A stretch of 64,000 nucleotides of DNA from the NCBI GenBank assembly GCA_016708905.1, contig JADJEV010000003.1, forward strand, positions 1 to 64,000, read 5' to 3'. The stretch is from Candidatus Methylophosphatis roskildensis (lineage in GTDB: Bacteria; Pseudomonadota; Gammaproteobacteria; Burkholderiales; Rhodocyclaceae). The first letter of the stretch is position 1. Every line of letters begins with the position of its first letter. Below the pieces are notes generated by a model, which was not told the DNA's origin, made no database searches, and worked only from the letters and a program-made list of their open reading frames with translations. A program made the translations under genes and the position numbers. This document shows, in pieces, positions 35,176 to 44,673 of the stretch.

Positions 35176-37316
35176 GGTCTTTGATGACCCTCCTGCAGTA
35201 GGACCAGTGTCCGGCCGGCCATCAGATAGCCGGAATCGCCCGGAAACGTACCGTTCGCGCGCAGTCCATTTTCATGGGCGGTGTCGACCTCGACCAGCCA
35301 GCCTGAGGTGCCTTGAAAGGCGGGCAGGCGGAACTCGATTTCCTCGTGGTGCGCGTTGATCAGGATCAGAAAGCTTTCGTCCGTAATCGGGTGTCCCCGC
35401 TTGTCGGTTTCATCGAGCGAATCGCCGGCCAGATATATGCCGAAGCAGCGGGCGAAGTGCTGGCTCCATTCCTCGTCGTTCATTTCACGGCCCTCCGGGC
35501 TCAGCCAGACCACATCCTTGACTTCACGGCCGCGAATCTGGCGCCCCTGGAAGAAGTTGCGGCGGCGAAATACCTGATGCTCTTGGCGGATGCGCAGCAT
35601 GCGCTGGACGAAGGCGAGCAGGTCGCTTCGCTCAGGCGTCATCGACCAATCGATCCACGAGATCTCGTTGTCCTGGCAGTAGGCGTTGTTGCTGCCGCGT
35701 TGGGTGCGTCCCATCTCGTCGCCGGCGAGCAGCATCGGCACGCCCTGCGACAGGAGCAGGGTGGCAATAAAATTGCGGCATTGGCGCGCACGCAGCGCAT
35801 TGATTTCCGGATCGTCGGTCGGGCCTTCGACGCCGCAGTTCCAGGATTGGTTGTTGTCGTTGCCATCGCGGTTGTCTTCGAGATTCGCTTCGTTGTGCTT
35901 GTGGTCGTAGCTAACGAGATCGGTCAGCGTGAAACCGTCGTGGGAGGTTATGAAGTTGATACTGGCGTGCGGCTTGCGCCCGCCGGTTTCGTAAAGATCG
36001 CTGGAGCCGGTGATGCGGGTGGCGGTCTCGCCGATCAGCCCGCCGTGCCCCTTCCAGAACTCGCGCATGCTGTCGCGGTAACGGTCGTTCCACTCGGTCC
36101 AGCCGACCGGGAAGTTGCCCACCTGGTAGCCGCCTTCGCCCAGATCCCAGGGCTCGGCGATCAGCTTCACCTGCGAAATCACCGGATCCTGCCGGATGAT
36201 GTCGAAGAACGCACCGAGCCGGTCGACCGCGTGCAGTTCGCGCGCCAGGGCCGAGGCCAGATCGAAGCGGAAGCCATCGACGTGCATGTCGAGCACCCAA
36301 TAGCGCAGGCTGTCCATGAGCAATTGCAGCACTCGCGGATGGCGCAGGTTCAGGGTGTTGCCACAGCCGGTGTAGTCCATGTAGTAGCGCCTGTCGTCGG
36401 CCACCAGACGGTAGTAGGCGACGTTGTCGATGCCGCGCAGCGACAGCGTGGGACCGAGCTGGTTGCCTTCGGCGGTGTGATTGTAGACGACGTCCAGGAT
36501 CACCTCGATGCCAGCCGAGTGGAGCGACTTGACCATGGTCTTGAACTCGCTGATGCTGCCGACCGCGAGATAGCGGGGATCCGGCGCGAAAAAACCGATC
36601 GAGTTGTAGCCCCAATAGTTGCGCAGACCCTTTTCCAGCAGGTGCCGATCGTCGATGAACGCGTGAACCGGCATCAACTCCACCGCGGTGATTCCCAGTC
36701 GTTTCAGGTGGTCGATCACCGGCGCGGTGGCCAGGGCTGCGTACGTCCCGCGCAGTTGCGGTGGCACCTCGGGATGGCCGATGGTGAACCCGCGCACGTG
36801 CATTTCGTAGATGACGGTGTCGTTCCAGGGCACGCGCGGCGGCCGGTCGTCGCCCCAGGTGAAAGCGGGGTCGACGACGCGGCATTTCGGCATGCCGTTC
36901 GCGTTGTCCCGGCGATCGAAGGAAAGATCCTGCGACGACGACCCGATGCGGTAGCCGAAGTGGGCGTCGCTCCAGCGCACATCCCCGACGATCGACTTGG
37001 CGTAGGGTTCGATCAGCAGCTTGTTCGGGTTGAAGCGCATCCCCTGCTCGGGCTTGTAGGGCCCATGCACGCGATAGCCATAGAGCAGCCCGGGCCGGGC
37101 CTCCGGCAGATAGCAGTGCCAGATCAGGTCGGTCTGTTCCCTGACCTCGATGCGCTGGAGTTCGCGCTTGCCGCTGGGGTCGAAGATGCACAGTTCGACC
37201 TTGGCCGCATGCTCCGAGAACAAGGCGAAGTTGACACCCTCGCCGTCCCAGCAGGCACCGCGTGGATAGGGTTCCCCCGGCCAGACGGCCGAGATCGGAA
37301 CGTTCGTTGTTTTCAT
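35172..37316 (-). CDS. glgX: Glycogen debranching enzyme GlgX (isoamylase type)
   Basis: This protein of about 714 residues has an N-terminal CBM48 (GEGVNFALFSEHAAKVELCI) and a GH13_11 barrel: NDTVIYEMHVRGFT, VILDVVYNHTAEGN, VDGFRFDLASAL (nucleophile D near 349), LIAEPWDLGEGGYQVGNFP (acid E near 385) and INFITSHDGFTLTDLVSYDH. GlgX removes short alpha-1,6 branches trimmed from glycogen and supplies linear maltodextrins for MalQ, TreY and TreZ. ATG 37316 (MKTTNVPISAVWPGEPYPRG) is chosen over a longer frame because GAGGGG precedes it and the extension overlaps glgC. The gap to glgC is 16 bp. Confidence 0.95.
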   Translation of the reverse strand: MKTTNVPISAVWPGEPYPRGACWDGEGVNFALFSEHAAKVELCIFDPSGKRELQRIEVREQTDLIWHCYLPEARPGLLYGYRVHGPYKPEQGMRFNPNKLLIEPYAKSIVGDVRWSDAHFGYRIGSSSQDLSFDRRDNANGMPKCRVVDPAFTWGDDRPPRVPWNDTVIYEMHVRGFTIGHPEVPPQLRGTYAALATAPVIDHLKRLGITAVELMPVHAFIDDRHLLEKGLRNYWGYNSIGFFAPDPRYLAVGSISEFKTMVKSLHSAGIEVILDVVYNHTAEGNQLGPTLSLRGIDNVAYYRLVADDRRYYMDYTGCGNTLNLRHPRVLQLLMDSLRYWVLDMHVDGFRFDLASALARELHAVDRLGAFFDIIRQDPVISQVKLIAEPWDLGEGGYQVGNFPVGWTEWNDRYRDSMREFWKGHGGLIGETATRITGSSDLYETGGRKPHASINFITSHDGFTLTDLVSYDHKHNEANLEDNRDGNDNNQSWNCGVEGPTDDPEINALRARQCRNFIATLLLSQGVPMLLAGDEMGRTQRGSNNAYCQDNEISWIDWSMTPERSDLLAFVQRMLRIRQEHQVFRRRNFFQGRQIRGREVKDVVWLSPEGREMNDEEWSQHFARCFGIYLAGDSLDETDKRGHPITDESFLILINAHHEEIEFRLPAFQGTSGWLVEVDTAHENGLRANGTFPGDSGYLMAGRTLVLLQEGHQRP

Positions 37317-37332
37317 ATTCTCGACAGTCCCC

Positions 37333-38595
37333 TCACATGTAGCGCGTGATTGCACCGGTGGCGCTGACTGCCCTGGCGGGTGCCCTGGGTACCACCACGA
37401 TGCCGGATTCGGTAATGGTGAAGCGGCCGACGTCGATCGTCGGGTCGAAGCCGATCCGTTCGTCCCGCGCGATGATGTTGTACCGATCCACGATGACACG
37501 CCGCAGGTGTGCACCGCGGCGGATCGTCGTGTAATCCATGATGATGCAGTCGTCGATCTCGACGCCCTCCTCGACGGTCACCTCACGCCGGAGAATCGAA
37601 TTCCGGATCTTGCCGCCGTTGATCAGACTGCCCGAGCCGATCACGCTGTTGGATATCTGCGCTTCCATGATTCGGGGCGAGGGGCCCTGGTAGTTGCTCG
37701 ATCCGATGCGCCACTCGGGATTGAACAGGTTGAACCTCGGCTCGCGACCGAGCAGATCCTGGTGGGCCGCGTAATAGGCGTCGAGCGTGCCGACATCGCG
37801 CCAGTAGGCTTGCTCCTCGTAGTCGCGAACCCCGGGCACCCGGTTGGTCGAAAAATCATAGGCGTAGATCCGGTCGGAGTTGATCAGGCGCGGCAGGATG
37901 TGTCGGCCGAAGTCCTTTTCGCCCAGACGATTCGCCTCGATCAGAGCAGCGGTCAGCGCCTTCGCATTGAAAACGTAGTTTCCCATCGACGCATAGGCGC
38001 GGGTCGGGTCGTTCGGCATCGCGGGTGGTTCGGCGGGCTTCTCGAGAAATCCACGCACGCGGCCATCCTTATCGGCGTCGATGACTCCGAAGGCGGAAGC
38101 TGTCTCGAGCGGCACCGGCAGGGCGGCCACCGTCACGTCGGCCTGGTTCTCCAGGTGAAAATCGATCATCTGGCGGATATCCATGCGATAGATGTGATCG
38201 GCCCCGAATACGACGACCAGGTCCGGAACGTGATGTTCGATCAGTCGCAGGTTTTGATACACCGCGTCGGATGTGCCCTCGAACCATTCCGGGCCCTCGC
38301 GCATCTGCGGCGGCACCACCGTGACGAAATGCTCGTGGAGTATCGGGGAAAGTACCCAGGAGCGGCGTATGTGTTCGATCAGGGACTGCGATTTGTACTG
38401 AACCAGCACATAGATCGAAAAGATCTTGGAGTTGACCAGGTTGGCGAGCACGAAATCCACAATCCGGTAGCGCCCGCCGAAGGGCACGGAGGGTTTTGAG
38501 CGCTCTCGGGTAAGCGGATGCAAACGCGAGCCTTCGCCGCCGGCCAGCACCATCGCCAATATCCTCGGGTCTTTCATCATCGATCTCCCATTCAT
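37333..38595 (-). CDS. glgC: Glucose-1-phosphate adenylyltransferase (GlgC)
   Basis: This protein of about 420 residues makes ADP-glucose, the donor for glycogen synthesis. It shows the N-terminal nucleotide site LAGGEGSRLHPLTRERSKP followed by VPFGGRYRIVDFVL, then VVVFGADHIYRMD, VRGFLEKPAEPP and YWRDVGTLDAYYAAHQDLL. A C-terminal left-handed helix region (ISNSVIGSGSLINGGKIRNS) follows. Starts at 38595, 38580 (MMKDPRIL) and 38577 are all possible; GGGAG sites precede both of the first two. It is 29 bp downstream of treS-mak and 16 bp upstream of glgX. Confidence 0.95.
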   Translation of the reverse strand: MNGRSMMKDPRILAMVLAGGEGSRLHPLTRERSKPSVPFGGRYRIVDFVLANLVNSKIFSIYVLVQYKSQSLIEHIRRSWVLSPILHEHFVTVVPPQMREGPEWFEGTSDAVYQNLRLIEHHVPDLVVVFGADHIYRMDIRQMIDFHLENQADVTVAALPVPLETASAFGVIDADKDGRVRGFLEKPAEPPAMPNDPTRAYASMGNYVFNAKALTAALIEANRLGEKDFGRHILPRLINSDRIYAYDFSTNRVPGVRDYEEQAYWRDVGTLDAYYAAHQDLLGREPRFNLFNPEWRIGSSNYQGPSPRIMEAQISNSVIGSGSLINGGKIRNSILRREVTVEEGVEIDDCIIMDYTTIRRGAHLRRVIVDRYNIIARDERIGFDPTIDVGRFTITESGIVVVPRAPARAVSATGAITRYM

Positions 38596-38624
38596 AGTCG
38601 TTCTCCCATTTGAAATCGTCTGCC

Positions 38625-41600
38625 TCACGCGGAGGCGTTCATGTCCCCGGTAGCCAGTTCGAGCAATCCGCCGATCGGAATGTCGATCCACGCCGGCCGA
38701 TTGTTCAACTCGTACCGAACCTCGTACAAGGCCTTCTCCAGGCTGAACAGGGCGATCAGGCCAAGTGCGCGACCGTACTGCTCCGGCCAGGACGCTGCCC
38801 CGTCTATGCCATTCCGGTAACCGGCCATGAAGGCCTTGCGCGCGCCACGCTCCCATGCGCTTGCCAGCGGTTCGAGCAACTCGCGGTCGCCGGGCCGCTC
38901 GACAGTAAGCTTCTTCAGGGTTGCGTGGGCAGCGTAGTTGAAGGAGCGCAGCATGCCCGCGACGTCGCGCAGCGGAGTGCTCTTGGTGCGGCGCTCTGCC
39001 ACTGGCCGCGCCGGTTCGCCCTCGAAATCGATGATGATGAAGTCATTCTGCACCAGCAGAACCTGACCCAGATGCAGGTCACCGTGGTAGCGCGTCTTGG
39101 CGAAGGTCGGCTGAAAGTCCGAGATCGCGTGGATCTCGCGAAGCAGGCGACCCTTGCAGTCGAGCAGTCGCTGTGTGGTCTCGTGCAATGACTCCGGCAG
39201 CGAATGCAGGCGGTCGCGCAGCAGCCAAAGGGTGGACGTCAGATCCTGTCGGACTGCCTCCGTCCAGGCCTTGAGATCCTCGGCGGAAACCGGCTCGGGG
39301 TCGAAGACCGGATCGCCGGTGGTGGCTGCCAGCGCCTTGTGCATTTCGCCGACGCGCCGGCCCAGGGTCTCGATCAGGGCGTCGTAGTGCGCGTGCCGAT
39401 TCAGCGCCTCCTCCGGCGAAATTGGTAACGAATCGCCTGCCGTCGGAGAAAGGAAGCGCTCCACGTAGTCGAGGGTGTAACGCCAGGCATCGCCCTGGTT
39501 TTCCACGAACCCTTGCAGCAGGGCCAGGCTGAGGACCGTGCCGTCGTTGCGCTCGTAGTGCACGCCGCCGGCGACCGGGACGATATGGGGGAAGGGCGAT
39601 GTCTCGGTCAGGAACTGCCCCATCTCGAGCTCCGGGTTCATCCCTTCGTGCACGCGCCGATAGGCTTTGAGGAACAGCTTGTTGCCGAACAGCACCGATG
39701 TGTTGCTCTGTTCCAGCGACGGGTGGAGCACCGGCTCTTCCATCACGCCTTCGGTCAGGCGCGCGAAGGCCGAGGTGGAGCGAAACTTCAGTTTGCCGCC
39801 GCCGAACTCGAGCTCGGCGTTTTCGCCGATGGCGGCGAGCAGCGCATGGCAGAAATCGCCGTCGCCGAGCGCGCCGTAGAGGATGCCCTCGCGTTCGCGC
39901 TGGCGCACCTTGGCCAGTGTCCAGGCGCCCAGGGCCAGAAGCTTCTGGTCCTCCCCCCCACGTTCCCAGGCGAGTCCGAGAGGCAGCGAATAGAGTTGCG
40001 GCGCCTCGCCCTCCGGCTTCACGGAAAGCAGGGTAAGCAGCCAGCTGCCGTAGGGCGTCAGCCACTCGCCCTCGGTTTGCAGATCGATACTCTCGATGGG
40101 GCGACCCTTTGCTGCGTACCAGCGCTTGCTTTCGATATAGGGCGCGAGCACGTCCTTTTGCAATTGATCGTGGGTGCGGCTGGCGATCAAGCGCCGCACC
40201 TGGTTGGCGTCCCCCTTCATCCTGCCCATGGCCTGCCAGCCCTCGACCAGTACCAGCACCGGCAGCGCGGCTCGCGGCAGCCGGTCCTCGTGCCAGGACG
40301 GCACCTCGGCGTCGGCCGCCAGGCGGAACGAATAGAAGCCGTAAGCTGGAAGGGTCAGCAGATAGGGCAGATCCCCGATCGGCGGGAAGGGGGTCTGCGC
40401 CGACAATTCGACCGGGACGCGGCCGCGCTTGTGCGAAAGGTCCAGTTCCACGGGCTGCGGCGAGTGCGACAGATTCGCTACGCAGAGTATCGATTCCTCG
40501 CCGTGGCTGCGGAGATAGGCGAGCACCTTGCGATTGCCGGGGTTGAGCAGCTCGCAGTCGCCGCGGCCGAAGGCGGTGTGGCTCTTCCGGGTCGCGATCA
40601 AACGCTTGACCCAGTTCAGCAGCGAAGAAGGGTTGCGCGACTGCGCCTCGACATTTACCGCCTGATAGCCGTAGATCGGGTCCATGATCGGTGGCAGGTA
40701 CAGCTTCTGCGGGTCGGCGCGCGAAAAGCCGGCGTTGCGGTCGGGCGTCCATTGCATCGGTGTCCGCACGCCGTTGCGGTCGCCGAGATAGATGTTGTCG
40801 CCCATGCCGATTTCGTCGCCGTAATAGAGTATCGGCGAGCCGGGCATGGTCAGAATCAGCGCGGTCATGAGCTGGATCTTGGCGCGGTTGTTGTCCAGAA
40901 GCGGCGCCAGCCGGCGCCGGATTCCGACATTGATACGCGTGCGCGGGTCGGCGGCGTACATGTTGTACATGTAGTCACGTTCGCGGTGGGTGACCATCTC
41001 GAGCGTCAGCTCGTCGTGATTGCGCAGGAAGATCGCCCACTGGCAGTTGGCCGGAATCTCCGGAGTCTGCCTCAATATCTCGACGATCGGGTACCGGTCC
41101 TCCTGAGCGAGCGCCATGTACATGCGCGGCATCAGGGGGAAATGGTAGGCCATATGACATTCGTCGCCGTTGCCGAAGTACTCGCGCACGTCTTCCGGCC
41201 ACTGATTGGCCTCGGCCAGAAACAACCGGTCCGGGTAGTGAGCGTCCACCACCGCGCGCATCTGCTGAATCACGGCGTGTGTTTCCGGCAGGTTCTCGTT
41301 GCTCGTGCCGTCGCGCTCGCACAGGTACGGAATGGCGTCCAGGCGCAGGCCGTCGACGCCCATGTCGAACCAATAGCGCATGGTACGGATGACTGCCTTG
41401 ACCACCTGCGGGTTGTTGAAGTTCAGGTCCGGCTGGTGGGAGAAGAAGCGGTGCCAGTAGTAGGCTCCGGCAACCTCGTCCCAGGCCCAGTTCGACTTCT
41501 CCGTGTCGGTGAAGATGATGCGCGTCTCCGGCCACTTCTTGTCGCTGTCCGACCAGACGTAATAGTCGCGCTTGTTCGAGCCGGCCGGGGCGCGGCGCGC

Positions 41601-41969
41601 GGCCTGGAACCAGGGGTGCTCGTCCGAAGTATGGTTGATGACTAGCTCGGTGATCACGCGCAAGCCGCGCTGGTGCGCTTCGCGGATGAGGCCGCGGAAA
41701 TCGGCCAGGGTGCCGTACTCCTTTGCGACATTGCGGTAGTCGGCGATGTCATAGCCGTCGTCGCGCATCGGCGAAGGGTAGAAGGGCAGCAACCACAGCG
41801 TATTCACGCCAAGATCCTGCACGTAGTCGAGCTTTTCGGTGAGGCCGCTGAAATCGCCGATGCCGTCGCCATTGCTGTCCAGGAACGCCTTGACGTTCAA
41901 CTGGTAGATGATTGCGTCCTTGTACCAGAGGGGGTCGGCGTTCAGGGTCGACAGAGCATTGTTGCGCAT
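38625..41969 (-). CDS. treS: Trehalose synthase-maltokinase fusion (TreS-Mak)
   Basis: This protein of about 1,114 residues starts at ATG 41969 behind GGGAGA. The N-terminal GH13_16 TreS interconverts maltose and trehalose: YKDAIIYQLNVKAFLDSNGD, DGLRLDAIPYLCERDGTSNE (nucleophile near 210), LFLAEANQWPEDV (acid near 250) and FLRNHDELTLEM. After a beta domain, residues from about 570 form a maltokinase: KRWYAAKGRPIES, then the kinase-like TRYHGDLHLGQVLLVQND (near 960) and IIDFEGEPARPVAERRTKST. Maltokinase makes maltose-1-phosphate, the GlgE donor, but no GlgE is in the window. It is the first gene of the five-gene operon. Confidence 0.95.
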   Translation of the reverse strand: MRNNALSTLNADPLWYKDAIIYQLNVKAFLDSNGDGIGDFSGLTEKLDYVQDLGVNTLWLLPFYPSPMRDDGYDIADYRNVAKEYGTLADFRGLIREAHQRGLRVITELVINHTSDEHPWFQAARRAPAGSNKRDYYVWSDSDKKWPETRIIFTDTEKSNWAWDEVAGAYYWHRFFSHQPDLNFNNPQVVKAVIRTMRYWFDMGVDGLRLDAIPYLCERDGTSNENLPETHAVIQQMRAVVDAHYPDRLFLAEANQWPEDVREYFGNGDECHMAYHFPLMPRMYMALAQEDRYPIVEILRQTPEIPANCQWAIFLRNHDELTLEMVTHRERDYMYNMYAADPRTRINVGIRRRLAPLLDNNRAKIQLMTALILTMPGSPILYYGDEIGMGDNIYLGDRNGVRTPMQWTPDRNAGFSRADPQKLYLPPIMDPIYGYQAVNVEAQSRNPSSLLNWVKRLIATRKSHTAFGRGDCELLNPGNRKVLAYLRSHGEESILCVANLSHSPQPVELDLSHKRGRVPVELSAQTPFPPIGDLPYLLTLPAYGFYSFRLAADAEVPSWHEDRLPRAALPVLVLVEGWQAMGRMKGDANQVRRLIASRTHDQLQKDVLAPYIESKRWYAAKGRPIESIDLQTEGEWLTPYGSWLLTLLSVKPEGEAPQLYSLPLGLAWERGGEDQKLLALGAWTLAKVRQREREGILYGALGDGDFCHALLAAIGENAELEFGGGKLKFRSTSAFARLTEGVMEEPVLHPSLEQSNTSVLFGNKLFLKAYRRVHEGMNPELEMGQFLTETSPFPHIVPVAGGVHYERNDGTVLSLALLQGFVENQGDAWRYTLDYVERFLSPTAGDSLPISPEEALNRHAHYDALIETLGRRVGEMHKALAATTGDPVFDPEPVSAEDLKAWTEAVRQDLTSTLWLLRDRLHSLPESLHETTQRLLDCKGRLLREIHAISDFQPTFAKTRYHGDLHLGQVLLVQNDFIIIDFEGEPARPVAERRTKSTPLRDVAGMLRSFNYAAHATLKKLTVERPGDRELLEPLASAWERGARKAFMAGYRNGIDGAASWPEQYGRALGLIALFSLEKALYEVRYELNNRPAWIDIPIGGLLELATGDMNASA

Positions 41970-42506
41970 TGTTTGTCTCCCGCGGTATCGTCGAAGTCGT
42001 GTTGGTAGATCATGCGCCGGTGCTCTGCGCACGCATTATGGGTAGCGCGAGTGTTGTGGTGAACGCAATCAGCTCGGTACCTTTGCGCCCGACCTTGCCG
42101 ATGATCCGCGACCTGGAGTCGACTGGCTGGACGCGCGATTTGCCGACGTGAGAAACGCAGGCTAGTGTGCCACAAGAGATGGCGAACCGGTCAGCCTCCG
42201 GAGCACGGCTGCGCGGGCAGCCACGCGGAATCGATGCAGATCGAGATCACTCAGACGGGTATTCCGATTCATGTGCGCTCGCGGTTCCCCCGTGTGTTCT
42301 CCTTGCCTGATTCGAGTAGTCGCAGTGTTCGCGAACCGTTCCCCAAAGGCGCAACCCGGCGCTCCGAACCATCGATATCGCCATGCCGCTAGACTGGACA
42401 ACACCCCAGCATCGAGGGGCGAAGCAGGGCGTGTTTGACTGCTTGGGCAGCGGCCACCATACGGGCGGGCGTGAAATCAGCTACTCCCTCCCGATCGAGC
42501 GCCAGC
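41970..42506. other. Divergent intergenic region upstream of the treS operon and the MarR gene
   Basis: About 540 bp with no supported gene. It must contain the leftward promoter of the treS-mak/glgC/glgX/treZ/malQ-treY operon, but no sequence close to the sigma-70 consensus stands out on the minus strand. The rightward promoter for the MarR gene lies at its right end. Confidence 0.5.
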
Positions 42507-42536
42507 TTGACACGAGTAGCTTACCGCTAATAATAT
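42507..42536 (+). promoter_or_regulatory. Sigma-70 promoter of the MarR-type gene
   Basis: A perfect -35 TTGACA (42507-42512) and a near-perfect -10 TAATAT (42531-42536) are separated by 18 bp. This is the best promoter match seen in the window and lies 80 bp before the MarR start codon. Confidence 0.7.
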
Positions 42537-42537
42537 T

Positions 42538-42555
42538 GGCACAAATATAATTGCC
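42538..42555. promoter_or_regulatory. Possible MarR operator overlapping the transcription start
   Basis: GGCA (42538-42541) and TGCC (42552-42555) frame an AT-rich centre of 10 bp, an imperfect 18-bp palindrome placed just after the -10 box. Size and position suit autorepression by the encoded MarR dimer. Confidence 0.4.
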
Positions 42556-42615
42556 TGTAAAACCTTTGGTGGCTTTTTGCGCCGTCGAGTGAAACGCAAG
42601 TCGGAAGGGTAGATC

Positions 42616-43167
42616 ATGACGACGCGCTCATCGGGAAGGGTTCACGCGAGGAAATCGGCGAAGGCACGATCCTCTGCGGAGGGTCGGGAAGACGACATCC
42701 CACCTGCCCCGGCGATGGCGGTGTTGCAGCGTTTTCGAGTCTTGATTCGCGCGGCTCAACGGCATTCGCAGTGGATCGAGCGCCAAAGCGGGATCACCGG
42801 CGCGCAGTTGTGGGCACTTCAAGAGCTGGTTGAATCACCCGGCCTTCGCGTCGGAGAACTTGCGCAACGCATGGCCTTGCATCAGTCGACCGCCAGCAAT
42901 CTCCTCGAACGCCTTGAAACTGCGGGGCTGGTACGGCGAAATCGCTCCGACAGCGACCAGCGTGTGGTGCTCGTCTTTTCCACGGACCAGGGCAGTGCGC
43001 TGCTTGCCGCGGCGCCGAGCCCGGCACGCGGTATCCTGCCCGAGGCATTGCGCAATCTCGATGCGGCAAGTCTGGCGCGATTGGCCAGGGAACTCGATCA
43101 TCTGTTCTCCAATGTCCGTTCGCTGGACAAGGAATTCGGCAAGCAGCCCCTGCCATTCACCGAGTGA
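42616..43167 (+). CDS. MarR-family transcriptional regulator
   Basis: This 183-residue protein has a charged N-terminal tail and then a winged helix-turn-helix: ITGAQLWALQELVESPGLRV, GELAQRMALHQSTASNLLER (recognition helix), and the wing GLVRRNRSDSDQRVVLVFST. The flanking helices provide the dimer interface. MarR proteins are usually repressors released by small ligands or redox signals. A GGGT site precedes ATG 42616. It is divergent from the trehalose/glycogen operon and may control it as well as itself, which is inference from position only. Confidence 0.92.
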   Translation: MTTRSSGRVHARKSAKARSSAEGREDDIPPAPAMAVLQRFRVLIRAAQRHSQWIERQSGITGAQLWALQELVESPGLRVGELAQRMALHQSTASNLLERLETAGLVRRNRSDSDQRVVLVFSTDQGSALLAAAPSPARGILPEALRNLDAASLARLARELDHLFSNVRSLDKEFGKQPLPFTE

Positions 43168-43278
43168 CTCGCCGGACGAGGTTGCGACCCATGCCGACGT
43201 CCTTGGTCCGCATGCCGCGTCGGGTTCCGAGCGGAAAGACCATGGCTTCATGAACACGGGAGGTGTCATACGGACATA

Positions 43279-44673
43279 GTGGCAAGCATCCAACAAGCGA
43301 TCTGGGGCGGCCGATTGGAAACCATGCCGCCGTGGAGGGCATGCGTGCTGCGTCTCGTGCGCCTCGTGCTGGTGCTCGCGCGCGACGTCGCGTATGGCCA
43401 GCTCACCCTGCGGGCGATGAGCCTGGTCTACACGACCCTGCTGTCTCTGGTCCCGCTTCTTGCGCTGAGTTTCTCGGTGCTCAAAGGGTTTGGCGTGTAC
43501 AACCAGATACAGCCAATGCTCCTCAATTTACTCGCACCCCTGGGCGAACAGGGCGAGGATCTCACGCGGCGCATCATCCAGTTCGTCGAGAATATCAACG
43601 TCGGTGTGCTTGGCTCGGTCGGGCTGGCACTGCTTATTTATACGGCGGTGTCATTGATGCAGAAGCTCGAGGAAACCTTCAACTACATCTGGCACGTCAC
43701 CCAGTTGCGCCGCTTGGGCCTGCGCTTCAGCAACTATCTGAGCGTGCTGGTGGTCGGCCCGGTGCTGGTGTTCTCGGCGCTCGGCATCACCGCCGCAGTG
43801 ATGAGCACGTCGCTGGTACGCCAGATCCTGGCCATCGAACCCTTCGGCAGGATGGCCTACGCATTTGGCCAACTGCTTCCGTACTTGCTGGTCACCATCG
43901 CGTTCGCTTTCGCGTACCTGTCCATGCCGAACACCAAGGTTCGTCTGGGTCCGGCGCTCGTCGGTGGCATCGTCGCCGGTTTCCTCTGGCAGTCGGCCGG
44001 CTGGGGGTTCGCGCTCTTCGCGGGGGCCTCGACGCAATACGCGGCGATCTACTCGAGCTTCGCCATACTCATCCTGTTCATGATCTGGCTCTATGTCAGT
44101 TGGCTGATTCTGCTGCTCGGGGCAAGCATCGCCTTCTACTGGCAACGGCCCGAGTATCTGGTCGCGGAGGCCGGGGAGCCGCGCCTCAGCAACCGGATGC
44201 GCGAGCGTTTGGCGCTGATGGTCATGCGCCTGGTGGCGCAGCACCACTTGCAGGGGAAGCCGGCATGGACACTGTCCCAACTCGTGCAGACGCTGGGTAT
44301 GCCGATGCATGCCGTGGAGGCCATACTCGCCGCACTGAAACAGGCCGGCATGTTGGCCGAGACCGCCGATGATCCGCCCGCCTATTTGCCGGCACGCGAT
44401 CTGGGGATGGTCGGGGTCGCGGATCTGCTCGCCGAGGTGCGAGCCGCCGGGGAGAGCCGCTTTCTCGGACCGGATGCCCTGCGCGTCCCCGCCGAGGTGC
44501 AGGGTGTGCTCGTGCAAATGGAGCACGCCGCGGACGAGGCAGTCCGCGGCCTCACCGTCAAGCAGTTGGCCGAGTCACCCGAGGGCCCGGCCTCCTGCAA
44601 CAGCGCGGCGAACCATTGCGACTTGGCGACCGAGGGGCCGTCTGCGAGCGAAAGGTCAGACAGCCAGAGCTGA
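43279..44673 (+). CDS. YihY/BrkB family inner-membrane protein with C-terminal winged helix
   Basis: This 464-residue protein has six membrane segments in the YihY/BrkB pattern (LRAMSLVYTTLLSLVPLLAL near residue 45, NYIWHVTQ, YLSMPNTKVRLGPALVGGIV, SSFAILILFMIWLYVSWLIL). A soluble C-terminus of about 150 residues resembles a winged helix (LSQLVQTLGMPMHAVEAILA) and ends in a low-complexity polar tail. Despite the old name ribonuclease BN, this family is a membrane protein of unsettled function. GTG 43279 is used; ATG 43324 is an alternative without a ribosome binding site. Confidence 0.9.
   Translation: MASIQQAIWGGRLETMPPWRACVLRLVRLVLVLARDVAYGQLTLRAMSLVYTTLLSLVPLLALSFSVLKGFGVYNQIQPMLLNLLAPLGEQGEDLTRRIIQFVENINVGVLGSVGLALLIYTAVSLMQKLEETFNYIWHVTQLRRLGLRFSNYLSVLVVGPVLVFSALGITAAVMSTSLVRQILAIEPFGRMAYAFGQLLPYLLVTIAFAFAYLSMPNTKVRLGPALVGGIVAGFLWQSAGWGFALFAGASTQYAAIYSSFAILILFMIWLYVSWLILLLGASIAFYWQRPEYLVAEAGEPRLSNRMRERLALMVMRLVAQHHLQGKPAWTLSQLVQTLGMPMHAVEAILAALKQAGMLAETADDPPAYLPARDLGMVGVADLLAEVRAAGESRFLGPDALRVPAEVQGVLVQMEHAADEAVRGLTVKQLAESPEGPASCNSAANHCDLATEGPSASERSDSQS

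Noticed and set aside
33232..37349. Long plus-strand frames (626 and 678 codons) opposite treZ and glgX
   Set aside because: They are antisense shadows of confirmed GH13 genes, with low-complexity Arg/Ala/Val composition and no domain.
39513..41645. A 710-codon open frame on the plus strand opposite treS-mak
   Set aside because: It lies wholly antisense to a gene with clear GH13 and maltokinase motifs, has no recognisable domain, and reflects the lack of stops in GC-rich antisense frames.
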